DNA of 11,055 nt from an uncultured Prevotella sp. (lineage in GTDB: Bacteria > Bacteroidota > Bacteroidia > Bacteroidales > Bacteroidaceae). The first letter of the stretch is position 1, and each line of letters starts with the position of its first letter. Below the pieces are notes generated by a model. The model worked only from the letters and a program-made list of their open reading frames with translations. It had not been told where the DNA came from and did no database searches. Below are positions 1 through 6,542 of the stretch, piece by piece. A program made the translations under genes and the position numbers. The stretch covers positions 1 through 11,055 of the forward strand of contig USSF01000066.1 in the NCBI GenBank assembly GCA_900557405.1. Reading direction: 5' to 3'.

Positions 1-56
1 CCAGTACTTCTATTGGATTACTCCAGTACTTCTATCCGAATCCATAAAAGTACTGG
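1..56. repeat. 22-nt direct repeats plus inverted copy
   Basis: The 13-mer CCAGTACTTCTAT occurs at 1-13 and again at 23-35, a period of 22 nt. Its first nine bases return in inverted form (AAGTACTGG) at 48-56. The array touches the window edge, so more units may lie to the left. No gene is visible. It looks like a fragment of one of the short intergenic repeat families common in Bacteroidales; the family assignment is from memory and not checked. Confidence 0.7.
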
Positions 57-89
57 CTCATGCTTCCCCGCCAACCCCATTTCTTCATC

Positions 90-230
90 AACTCGTCAAC
101 TTGTTTACTCGTCAACTTCTAAAAACCGAAAAATGTCTTTTTATGTTTTACCCTCACGCCCTCATAATCCTGCTGAAACACCCTGTTTATCGGGGGGCAA
201 TGGTGAGGGTAAGTGTGAGGGTAAATGTGA
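90..230 (+). repeat. Structured intergenic repeat, copy 1
   Basis: This non-coding unit begins with CTCGTCAACTT repeats, followed by an A/T-rich stretch. Then come ACCCTCAC (150-157), the core CCCTGTTTATCGGGG (181-195), and two GTGAGGGT octamers 12 nt apart (203-210 and 215-222). ACCCTCAC and GTGAGGGT are complementary, so the unit can fold into a long stem enclosing the core. The same order of elements recurs on the minus strand at 6310-6470, where the 15-base core is identical and the GTGAGGGT pair is nearly so. Open frames crossing this unit read as low-complexity peptides and are not taken as genes. Confidence 0.8.
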
Positions 231-254
231 TGATTATATTCCTCATTATTCTCC

Positions 255-280
255 CGCAGATTACGCAGATGAACACAGAT
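255..280. repeat. CGCAGAT short repeat phrase
   Basis: CGCAGAT is present at 255-261 and 264-270, and the related CACAGAT at 274-280, so the spacing is 9-10 nt. Phrases of this kind are, from memory, scattered through intergenic DNA of many Bacteroidetes and other bacteria. No coding role is visible. Confidence 0.5.
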
Positions 281-310
281 GTTTTTCTATGAGGACATGG
301 AGATAAGCAT

Positions 311-631
311 TCTGTACACGGATGTAATTTTTGAAAACGAATAAATCGAATCGAACGAATTTTCCACCCGGATCATTGGATTATTCCATCCGCATAAATT
401 AAACGGATTCTATACTCTAAGTTCATGGATCTTTAAGAGGCGGACAAGCCAATTCTCAACGCCAGACATATATTTTTTTAATCTTGGATTTCAAGTTTCT
501 GCTCTTAATCAAGCAAAAGAACCGTTAGTATCTTTCAGAAAACAATACAGCTAAACATTTATAAGACAGATACTTGATAAATAATCCACCCGTTTTGTCT
601 ATTAGTAAACCATGAGAAAAACAAAAAAAAA
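311..631. other. Gene-free upstream region of the pectate lyase
   Basis: About 320 bases of A/T-rich sequence without a credible reading frame, RNA gene or strong hairpin. A weak feature is three near-palindromic CGGAT/ATCCG words (369-373, 388-392 and 404-408) that could pair with each other or serve as a protein site. If the lyase promoter needs an activator, its binding site should be in this stretch, but I see no clear direct repeat that would mark it. Confidence 0.5.
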
Positions 632-640
632 TAACTTTGC
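632..640 (+). promoter_or_regulatory. -7 element of the pectate lyase promoter
   Basis: TAACTTTGC matches the Bacteroidetes sigma-ABfr -7 consensus TAnnTTTGC exactly. No TTTG is present at the expected 19-21 nt upstream, so a -33 box is lacking and activation by a regulator is plausible. Transcription would start near 645-647, giving a leader of about 30 nt. A seven-codon frame (ATG at 648, TAG at 669-671) ends five bases before the lyase start. The ribosome binding region is A-rich, without a Shine-Dalgarno sequence, as usual in this phylum. Confidence 0.65.
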
Positions 641-676
641 AGCGAAAATGATTCAAACTAAAAAAAAATAGAACTT

Positions 677-2467
677 ATGAAAAAAAACAATCTAACGAAA
701 AAGCTATCTGTGCTTTTAATCGCACTTACATTATTCTGCGCAAACAACGCAGATGCAATGCGTATCATGAAGACATCCGGGAGTCTGGAGTGTGCATATG
801 TGGAATGGCAAACCGTAAGCGGTGCCGCACGCTATAATGTATATTACGAACAGACGGGTGGAGAGAAAACAAGAATCGACGACAAGCTCATACGCAGATA
901 CCCCGACTATATGCGTGCCGATGCGCTGGGGCTGAAGGCTGGCGAATATCGCCTCACCGTGGAGGCGCTGGATGAAAGTGGCAAGACCATCGACTCTGCC
1001 ACTACAGACTACATGAACGTGAAAGCTAACGTCAGGGAGGGCTTTGCCTTTACTGACGGTAATGTTCCGGGGGCGTACAAGATGGACGGAACGCCTAAAG
1101 AAGGTGTGCGCATCCTGTATGTGACGAACGAAGACATAAACAAAATCACTTGTGAGGTGAAAGACAAGAAAGGGAAAGCAACTATATATACCGGACTTGG
1201 AGAGATTCTGACTGCCTATAGCAAAGGTTACGACAAGACTCCGCTCATCATCAGAGTGGTGGGGACTATAACCGATACCGGATATATGGGTATCAAGGAC
1301 GGCAATTATCTTAATCTGGCAGGATTCAACAACAAGGACCGCAGTCTTGAGAATGTGACAATTGAGGGCGTCGGCAACGATGCTACGCTCTACGGCTTCG
1401 GCATTACGATGAAAAGGACTAAGAACATAGAGGTCAGAAATCTGGGCATAATGCTCTTCGGCGACGATGCCGTGTCGCTGGACACAGACAACAGAAATAT
1501 ATGGATACACAACACGGACTTCTTCTACGGCAAACCGGGAAAGGACGCTGACCAAGTGAAAGGCGACGGATCGATAGACATAAAGTACCGTTCTACCGAC
1601 ATTACCATTTCGTTTAACCATTTCTTTGACAATGGAAAGGTGATGGGGTGCGGCGGAGCTACAGGCGAAGACGAGAACCTGCGCATCACTTTCCACCACA
1701 ACTGGTTTGACCATACCGACTCGCGCTGCCCACGACTGCATTTCGTAACAGCACACATCTATAATAATTACTACGACGGCGTGTCTGTATATGGCATTGG
1801 AAACACAAGCCGTTCGTCGGCTTTCGTGGAACGCAATTACTTCCGCGAAGTGAAACGCCCTATGATGATTTCTGGACAGGGCACCGACAAATATGACGAG
1901 AAGACCGGCACTTATACGCTGAAAGGCACCTTCTCCGGACAAGAAGGCGGCATGACGAAAGCTTTCGACAACATCTTCGTGAACGAAAACACAAAACTGA
2001 AACTCGTATACCAGACTGACAACGCCACGCAGTTTGACGCATATAAGGTGGAAAGCCGCGAGGAAAAGGTTCCGGAGGACGTGAAGTCTGTTACAGGAGA
2101 ATGTGCATATTCAAACTTCGATACCGCTGCAGACATGTATGCATCGCAACCTGATGCCGCAGCTGATGTGCCGGAAAAAATCTGCATGTATGCTGGACGC
2201 AATGAGGGAGGAGATCTGAAATGGACCTTCAGCAACGAAACCGACGATGAAGACCACGACGTGAACGCAGAGCTGAAATCTGCAATAGTGAACTACAAGC
2301 CGCAACTCATAGGCTACCAGGATTCTCCGACTACGTCGGTAAATGCAATCGCCACAGGAAACACGGACAGACAAATGATTTATGACATTACGGGCAGAAA
2401 GGTTTCTGCCAGAACAAGAGGAATCAAAATCATTGACAACGCATCAACAAGATACAAACTGAAATAG
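677..2467 (+). CDS. Secreted pectate lyase, PL1-like, with FN3-like domain and T9SS-like tail
   Basis: The protein has 596 residues and probably cleaves the polygalacturonate backbone of pectin by beta-elimination outside the cytoplasm. Residues 1-27 form a signal peptide ending ADA. Residues about 30-117 resemble a fibronectin type III domain (VEWQTVSGAARYNVYYE, then GLKAGEYRLTVEAL). Residues about 165-460 carry the family-1 lyase beta-helix. Visible signs are NIWIHNTDF (274-282), GDGSIDI (296-302, the calcium-site region), ISFNHF (311-316), HHNWFDHTDSRCPRLHF (340-356, where R350 is the likely catalytic arginine) and AHIYNNYYDG (359-368). The last 30 residues (IYDITGRKV, then RGIKII and a basic end) resemble the C-terminal sorting tails of Prevotella type IX secretion substrates, so export to the surface or medium is inferred. 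The ATG at 677 fits the signal peptide and the -7 element upstream. The gene converges on the sensor regulator, its probable controller. The PL1 assignment is firm; exact substrate and endo or exo action are not determined. Confidence 0.88.
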   Translation: MKKNNLTKKLSVLLIALTLFCANNADAMRIMKTSGSLECAYVEWQTVSGAARYNVYYEQTGGEKTRIDDKLIRRYPDYMRADALGLKAGEYRLTVEALDESGKTIDSATTDYMNVKANVREGFAFTDGNVPGAYKMDGTPKEGVRILYVTNEDINKITCEVKDKKGKATIYTGLGEILTAYSKGYDKTPLIIRVVGTITDTGYMGIKDGNYLNLAGFNNKDRSLENVTIEGVGNDATLYGFGITMKRTKNIEVRNLGIMLFGDDAVSLDTDNRNIWIHNTDFFYGKPGKDADQVKGDGSIDIKYRSTDITISFNHFFDNGKVMGCGGATGEDENLRITFHHNWFDHTDSRCPRLHFVTAHIYNNYYDGVSVYGIGNTSRSSAFVERNYFREVKRPMMISGQGTDKYDEKTGTYTLKGTFSGQEGGMTKAFDNIFVNENTKLKLVYQTDNATQFDAYKVESREEKVPEDVKSVTGECAYSNFDTAADMYASQPDAAADVPEKICMYAGRNEGGDLKWTFSNETDDEDHDVNAELKSAIVNYKPQLIGYQDSPTTSVNAIATGNTDRQMIYDITGRKVSARTRGIKIIDNASTRYKLK

Positions 2468-2488
2468 CACTCAATTTTTACTAACAAG

Positions 2489-2550
2489 AAGAAGAGGGAA
2501 ACGACTGTACGGCGATATGTACCAACGCCGCATGGGCCATCCCTCTTCTT
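2489..2550. terminator. Bidirectional terminator between convergent genes
   Basis: AAGAAGAGGGA at 2489-2499 pairs perfectly with TCCCTCTTCTT at 2540-2550, an 11-bp stem. A second stem lies inside it (CGGCG 2510-2514 with CGCCG 2526-2530). It fills the 96-bp gap between the two stop codons. The arm is A-rich on one strand and T-rich on the other, so it can end transcripts from both sides, although the U-runs are weak. Confidence 0.7.
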
Positions 2551-2563
2551 TACATATATATAT

Positions 2564-5500
2564 TTACTTTTCCGCTTTAGCATTCAAGTATGCTGTCGGC
2601 GACATGCCCATCTCTGCCTTGAAACAGCGCGAGAAATATTTCGGATCGTTGAAACCTGTCTTGTAGGCCACCTCCGTGATGGAGGTCTCACCGTCATCCA
2701 TCAGACGCAAGGCTTTCTTTATACGTATCTGACGTATAAACTCTATTGGGGAAAGCCCTGTCAGCTCTTTCATCCTATTATAGTATGCCGTCCGGCTCAT
2801 TCCAAGATGACGGGCAAAATTCTCCACGGCAAGTCCGTCTTTCGATATATTGGCTTCGAGATAGCTGATGTTTGCCTGCAGGAAGCTCTTGTCAGCTTCT
2901 TCCTTCAAGAATATCTTTTCCTTGTGCTTTATGTCTGCCGTGAGTTCATCCACAGTCATAAGCAGACTATACTTACGCTGCAAGGATTTCCTGATGCGGC
3001 TCAGATATACTACGGCATACATCAATGACATGACGAAACCGAGTATGAGAACCGTCACAATAATCCGGAAATACGGGGTTTCAACAAACCGTGGGGTGAC
3101 GACAACGGGTATCTGTCGGCTTGCAGCTCCCCACTTGCCAGACTCGTCTGTGGTTTCTACAATGAGGCGGTAGTTGCCGGGAGGCAGATTATTGTAGTTT
3201 ACGGAATGCTGGTTCTCTATCGTATAGTTCCATCCCTCACTATATCCCTCAAGACGGTAACGGAAGCGCATCGGACTGATGCTTCCGAAGTCGAGAGCAG
3301 AAACATACAGCGAGAAGCTTCTCCGTTCGGGCGAGACGACAAGTGAATCTATATCATTGAGCGGACGGATATTCATGTCGTTGGTATACTGGATTCCGGT
3401 GAATACGAGTTTGCCGGGGACTGTACTCTTGCCGCAGAGACTGCTGCTGAACGAGAGTATGCCAGTGCGTGTGCCGACGATTATTCTTCCGTCTTTTACC
3501 ACGGGGGTTGCCTCTGAGAAACTTACCGGCTCGGTGAAGTATGAACGGCCGAAAGTTATCTGCGACTTGCTGCGAGGATTGAATTTCGTAATGCTCTGGT
3601 CGGATATGACCCATATGTCGGAACCTACGCATACTGCCGACTTGATTTGGTCGGCTACAGCATCTAACGACAAGGGATAGGTGATGAAATGCAGATTGGA
3701 AGAAAGGTAGTCTTTTCCCGCCACTTCGCTTATACCGCTGCCGAAGACACACAGGAAGACCTTACCGCCACACTCCACGATGCTCATTATGTCGTTTCCT
3801 TTCAGGCCCCATGATTCTTTACGGAAAGTATTGCTGAACGTTCTGACATGCCTTATGTCGCGGACATCTGCCGATACAAGCCCGTTGGTCGTGCCAACGA
3901 GCAGGATATCATGCTGCGGTTCATAGAAGCATCTCACCTTGATGTCAGCCGCAAAGCCCTTTACCCTGCCGAATGTCCATTTACCGTTGTTCTCCTTTGC
4001 CATAAGTATTCCAGAACCATATGTGCCCAACCATATCCTTTTTCTTTTGTCCTGATATATGGCATATATGGAGTCGCTGCAAAGGCTGGACTTATCTTTA
4101 CGGTCGTGCAGGAAGTGTTTCACCTCATAGCCGTCGGTCCCGTCCCGTTTTTCCAGCAGATACAATCCGTCGCCTTTTGTACCTATCCATATCCTGCCCT
4201 TGCTGTCTGTCATGAACGAATATGCCGGCTGCCGGAAGAAGGCGACAGGAGCAGTACCTGTCTGCCCCGTATGCCACAAGTATTTCTCCACCCCATTCCA
4301 GGAAGTCTTGTAGAGGGAAAGCGAACGGTCTGATGCCCATACCCTTCCCCATGCGTCAAGTCCCAACATCCTGCATTCCTGTCTGCTGGGGGTATTGTAA
4401 AAGAGAAAGTTGTCGGGATGGAATGAAACGCAAAAAGCCTGATGCTTCTGGAAGACCCACAGATTCTTGTTATGGTCAACCAGATATTTGGATATCTCAT
4501 TGGGACGGAAGTCAATGGGTGTGGCTGAAGCGTAATAGCGGCAGGGACGCAGCACACGTGCTTGCTCATCATAAAAGGAGAGTTCGCCCTGTTGCGGCTT
4601 GACGATAACCAGCCCATATGCATTCTCATATATAAGCTGAGGATTCTTCATCTTTTTACTGCTCGTCTGCCTGAATGAAGAAAGGGTAGACATTCTGCCA
4701 CTTCTGCCATCAAAGACCTCTACGTTGTTGGAGTCAGGGAAAGACCACACCCTGCCCTTGGAGTCTTTGTACAGATAGTCCGACGGGGTGCCGCTCAAGG
4801 CATATCGTCTGCCACTTGAGCCATCCATGGAGTATACTCCCTTGCTCGTGGCAAAATACAATTTTCCGTCTGCATATACCACGCTGTTTACATTGCCTAC
4901 TATATTGGTCCCGTCCGACAATGCCCTATGTCTGTTCCCCAAAATAAGTACCGTGAAGCCATTTTCCGCTACGAGCCACGTACGGTTTTTGTTGCTGACA
5001 ACATATTTGAATTTTCCTCTGATACGGTTTCTGCCTTTATACTGAGATGCCGCCTTGTCTGTCAGTATCCACTCCCTGCCTATACTGTCTTGAGCCACTC
5101 CGTATATTTCTTTGCTCATTCCAAGCATACGACTCCCGACATTCATGAGTATGCAGCCTTGAAACGGAGAGTTGTCGACAAGACGCAGACAACTCTTGTC
5201 CTTGAACACTATCCATGTTACACCTTTTTTCAAAAGGCTTATTTTCTTCACCTTTTTCTCCCTTATGGATGGAAGCTTTGCGTGCATATTTATAAAGGAA
5301 CTCTCTTTTGCACCAAACAGATACAAATTGTTGTCGGAAGACAAGCACCACAGGTTACCGTTACGAGTCTTCTTAATGTTGAAGATTCTGTTGGAGGATA
5401 TCGTGCCGCAGGAATTCTGCACCGGCTTGAATGTATTATAGTTGTATCCGTCGTAACGAACAAGTCCGTTCCATGTGGCAAACCACATGAACCCATCCTC

Positions 5501-5650
5501 GTCTTGCACGGCATTAGACATATGGGCCTCAAGCAATCCGTTAGCTGAAGCGAAGTCGTGTATACGACAGAAAAAGTCTGTTGCTGCCGACCTGATTGCG
5601 ACAAGAAGCAGAAACGCCAGCAGCAAAGCAGCTTTATATCCTTTAAACAT
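2564..5650 (-). CDS. Membrane sensor: propeller, Y_Y_Y, one TM, AraC-type HTH (kinase-less HTCS-like)
   Basis: The protein has 1028 residues. A signal peptide or anchor (1-23) precedes a periplasmic sensor of Reg_prop-type propeller blades. Typical blade phrases are DEDGFMWFATWNGLVRYDG (50-68), DSKGRIWIGTKGDGLYLLE (482-500) and DKRKRIWLGTYGSGI (534-548). A Y_Y_Y domain follows (about 790-852: FRYRLEGYSEGW, then NNLPPGNYRLIVETTDESGKW). One transmembrane helix spans about 862-885, then a charged, coiled-coil-like linker (886-935) and an AraC/XylS HTH (about 935-1024: LGMSRTAYYNRMKELTG, then EVAYKTGFNDPKYFSRCFK). Canonical hybrid two-component sensors of this architecture have HisKA, HATPase and receiver domains between the membrane and the HTH. 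Here only about 50 residues separate them and none of the kinase or receiver motifs is present. The protein should therefore act as a one-component, membrane-tethered regulator. The ligand is inferred to be a pectin fragment, because its convergent neighbour is a pectate lyase. The reading frame is intact. A -7 motif lies at 5819-5827 on the same strand. Confidence 0.88.
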   Translation of the reverse strand: MFKGYKAALLLAFLLLVAIRSAATDFFCRIHDFASANGLLEAHMSNAVQDEDGFMWFATWNGLVRYDGYNYNTFKPVQNSCGTISSNRIFNIKKTRNGNLWCLSSDNNLYLFGAKESSFINMHAKLPSIREKKVKKISLLKKGVTWIVFKDKSCLRLVDNSPFQGCILMNVGSRMLGMSKEIYGVAQDSIGREWILTDKAASQYKGRNRIRGKFKYVVSNKNRTWLVAENGFTVLILGNRHRALSDGTNIVGNVNSVVYADGKLYFATSKGVYSMDGSSGRRYALSGTPSDYLYKDSKGRVWSFPDSNNVEVFDGRSGRMSTLSSFRQTSSKKMKNPQLIYENAYGLVIVKPQQGELSFYDEQARVLRPCRYYASATPIDFRPNEISKYLVDHNKNLWVFQKHQAFCVSFHPDNFLFYNTPSRQECRMLGLDAWGRVWASDRSLSLYKTSWNGVEKYLWHTGQTGTAPVAFFRQPAYSFMTDSKGRIWIGTKGDGLYLLEKRDGTDGYEVKHFLHDRKDKSSLCSDSIYAIYQDKRKRIWLGTYGSGILMAKENNGKWTFGRVKGFAADIKVRCFYEPQHDILLVGTTNGLVSADVRDIRHVRTFSNTFRKESWGLKGNDIMSIVECGGKVFLCVFGSGISEVAGKDYLSSNLHFITYPLSLDAVADQIKSAVCVGSDIWVISDQSITKFNPRSKSQITFGRSYFTEPVSFSEATPVVKDGRIIVGTRTGILSFSSSLCGKSTVPGKLVFTGIQYTNDMNIRPLNDIDSLVVSPERRSFSLYVSALDFGSISPMRFRYRLEGYSEGWNYTIENQHSVNYNNLPPGNYRLIVETTDESGKWGAASRQIPVVVTPRFVETPYFRIIVTVLILGFVMSLMYAVVYLSRIRKSLQRKYSLLMTVDELTADIKHKEKIFLKEEADKSFLQANISYLEANISKDGLAVENFARHLGMSRTAYYNRMKELTGLSPIEFIRQIRIKKALRLMDDGETSITEVAYKTGFNDPKYFSRCFKAEMGMSPTAYLNAKAEK

Positions 5651-5653
5651 AAT

Positions 5654-5941
5654 ATGACTCCATTGTATTCAGATGATTTTCAAACCGAATTCCACAACAC
5701 TATAATACATTATTATATAAGCGACTCAGAACAGAAAAGGTTGTCCATACGTTGCCTTGCCGGAAGATTCACTCAACCCTGTGTTGCAATAAACTTAAAC
5801 AAATCTTCACCAGACATGGCAAAGTTACAAATAAAACAAGAGAAATACATCTATCCGGAAGATTATTTTTTAAGTTTGCCCGACTCTGAAAAATTAATTG
5901 ATGGTCGGCTGCCAAGAAAAGATTATAGCCATTTCCTTTGA
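5654..5941 (+). CDS. Doubtful small ORF, 95 residues
   Basis: An uninterrupted frame starts with ATG three bases beyond the start of the sensor gene, on the opposite strand, and ends with TGA at 5939-5941. It would encode a polar, unrecognised 95-residue protein without a signal peptide or membrane segment. In its favour: nearly 100 codons without a stop is uncommon in DNA this A/T-rich. Against it: there is no ribosome binding site, no promoter at a sensible distance upstream, and the frame also runs backwards into the sensor gene. It overlaps two promoter motifs and a frame on the other strand. It is given as a possibility only. Confidence 0.15.
   Translation: MTPLYSDDFQTEFHNTIIHYYISDSEQKRLSIRCLAGRFTQPCVAINLNKSSPDMAKLQIKQEKYIYPEDYFLSLPDSEKLIDGRLPRKDYSHFL
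5819..5827 (-). promoter_or_regulatory. Possible -7 element for the sensor gene
   Basis: On the minus strand this reads TAACTTTGC, the full Bacteroidetes -7 consensus and the same nine bases as the pectate lyase -7. No convincing -33 box is present 19-21 nt upstream. Transcription would start near 5812, giving the sensor gene a leader of about 160 nt. A weaker alternative (TAGTGTTG) lies closer to the gene, at about 5697-5704. Confidence 0.45.
5871..5879 (+). promoter_or_regulatory. -7-like element of unknown target
   Basis: TAAGTTTGC on the plus strand fits TAnnTTTGC exactly and sits 44 bases from the divergent minus-strand -7 motif. No -33 box is visible and no convincing gene begins downstream. 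It may be chance, or it may feed the possible small RNA region that follows. Confidence 0.25.
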
Positions 5942-5969
5942 TGAATCGGAATAAAAACACTATCTTTAC
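5937..5969 (+). promoter_or_regulatory. Promoter-like pair TTTG-N20-TATCTTTAC
   Basis: TTTG at 5937-5940 and TATCTTTAC at 5961-5969 are separated by 20 nt, the ideal Bacteroidetes -33/-7 spacing. The -7 box deviates from TAnnTTTGC at one base (A for G). Expected transcription start is near 5974-5976. No gene follows; a terminator-like hairpin begins about 30 nt downstream. Confidence 0.5.
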
Positions 5970-5974
5970 ACCAT

Positions 5975-6035
5975 GATTACAATATGAGAACCATTTAACC
6001 ACAAAACGGCCATCAGGTCGTTTGATGTATTTTTT
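5975..6035 (+). ncRNA. Candidate small RNA of about 60 nt
   Basis: The interval runs from the start predicted by the promoter-like pair to the end of the T-run of the next terminator. It would give a transcript of roughly 60 nt whose 3' half is the hairpin AAACGGCC-ATCA-GGTCGTTT. The only start codon near the 5' end opens a four-codon frame (ATG at 5973), so it is not a message for a protein. No known RNA family is recognised. The call rests only on the promoter and terminator being paired in empty DNA. Confidence 0.3.
6004..6035 (+). terminator. Intrinsic terminator-like hairpin
   Basis: AAACGGCC (6004-6011) pairs with GGTCGTTT (6016-6023) over eight base pairs, including one G-U, with the loop ATCA. 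Six T residues follow at 6030-6035 after a six-base spacer. No coding gene ends before it on the plus strand, so its transcript would be the candidate small RNA. Confidence 0.55.
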
Positions 6036-6112
6036 ACTACTAATGACCGATTGAGGGTTAAACCGAAAAAACAGAACTATCATGGATATTTTTACCAAAA
6101 GAGAAAGCATTC

Positions 6113-6208
6113 TGGTACCAAAGGTCCTGCATAGGAAAACTGTTGGTCCAGCATAGGAATACCAAAGGTGCAGTATACCTGCCACCAACAATGCAGCATA
6201 CCTGCACT
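6113..6208. repeat. 22/23-nt degenerate repeats
   Basis: GGTCCTGCATAGGAA at 6123-6137 and GGTCCAGCATAGGAA at 6145-6159 are 22 nt apart. TACCAAAGGT occurs at 6116-6125 and 6160-6169, 44 nt apart. GCAGTATACCTGC at 6170-6182 and GCAGCATACCTGC at 6193-6205 are 23 nt apart. The period resembles that of the array at the left edge although the words differ. There is no CRISPR-like alternation of constant repeat and unique spacer. Confidence 0.7.
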
Positions 6209-6309
6209 CCCGGTAAACAGCTGCTTTATTCGTGCCCTGCCTATTGAATCTGACGCCCATCCATAGAATCATCAGCAAGCAGTATGCTTTCTGCCGAAAG
6301 AGTGAGGGT

Positions 6310-6470
6310 ACGATGGTGTGAGGGTAAAACACTTACCCTCACACTTACCCTCACCTCTGAAACCCCGATAAACAGGGCGCTTGAGCCACATGTGTGAGGG
6401 TGTGAGGGTAAAAAACAAAAAAACTTTTTTTCTTTTTTTGAAGTAGACGAGTAGACAAGATGCGAGCAGA
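6310..6470 (-). repeat. Structured intergenic repeat, copy 2 (inverted)
   Basis: Read on the minus strand, this unit has the same order as copy 1 near the left edge. It starts with CTACTCGTCTACTT words and an A/T-rich tract, then ACCCTCAC words (6393-6408 region). The identical 15-base core CCCTGTTTATCGGGG (6363-6377) follows, then two GTGAGGGT octamers 12 nt apart (6347-6354 and 6335-6342). An extra hairpin is formed at its far end: GTGTGAGGGTAA (6316-6327) pairs perfectly with TTACCCTCACAC (6333-6344) around a five-base loop. The two copies bracket the lyase and sensor genes in opposite orientation. Confidence 0.8.
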
Positions 6471-6511
6471 CAGTAACAAAGAACTTTATGCCGGTTAACA
6501 TTATTTAAGCA

Positions 6512-6523
6512 GTTCTGCAGAAC
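6512..6523. promoter_or_regulatory. Perfect palindrome upstream of the fimbrial promoter
   Basis: GTTCTGCAGAAC is a perfect 12-bp palindrome. Its centre is about 40 bases upstream of the start predicted from the -7 element at 6543-6551, where a -33 box would be expected but is absent. That is a usual place for a dimeric activator site; the protein that would bind it is unknown. Confidence 0.35.
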
Positions 6524-6542
6524 AACGTATTTAGAGAATTCC

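Noticed and set aside
13..306. Open frame of 97 codons at the left edge
   Set aside because: It crosses three kinds of short repeats, has no ribosome binding site, and its translation resembles that of the inverted repeat copy at 6241-6501 only because the DNA is repeated.
731..1942. 403-codon minus-strand frame opposite the pectate lyase
   Set aside because: The plus strand encodes a clear lyase with a signal peptide and family motifs; the other strand reads as a composition shadow.
6113..6208. Possible CRISPR array
   Set aside because: The repeated words are short, differ from one another, and are not separated by unique spacers of even length; no cas gene is visible.
6241..6501. Minus-strand frame of 86 codons across repeat copy 2
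   Set aside because: The peptide is a direct product of the repeat words and A/T tract, with no sign of selection for protein.
6512..6523. Invertible (phase-variable) promoter of the fimbrial operon
   Set aside because: Only a single palindrome is found near the promoter; no second copy of it flanks the promoter, and no recombinase gene is present in the window.
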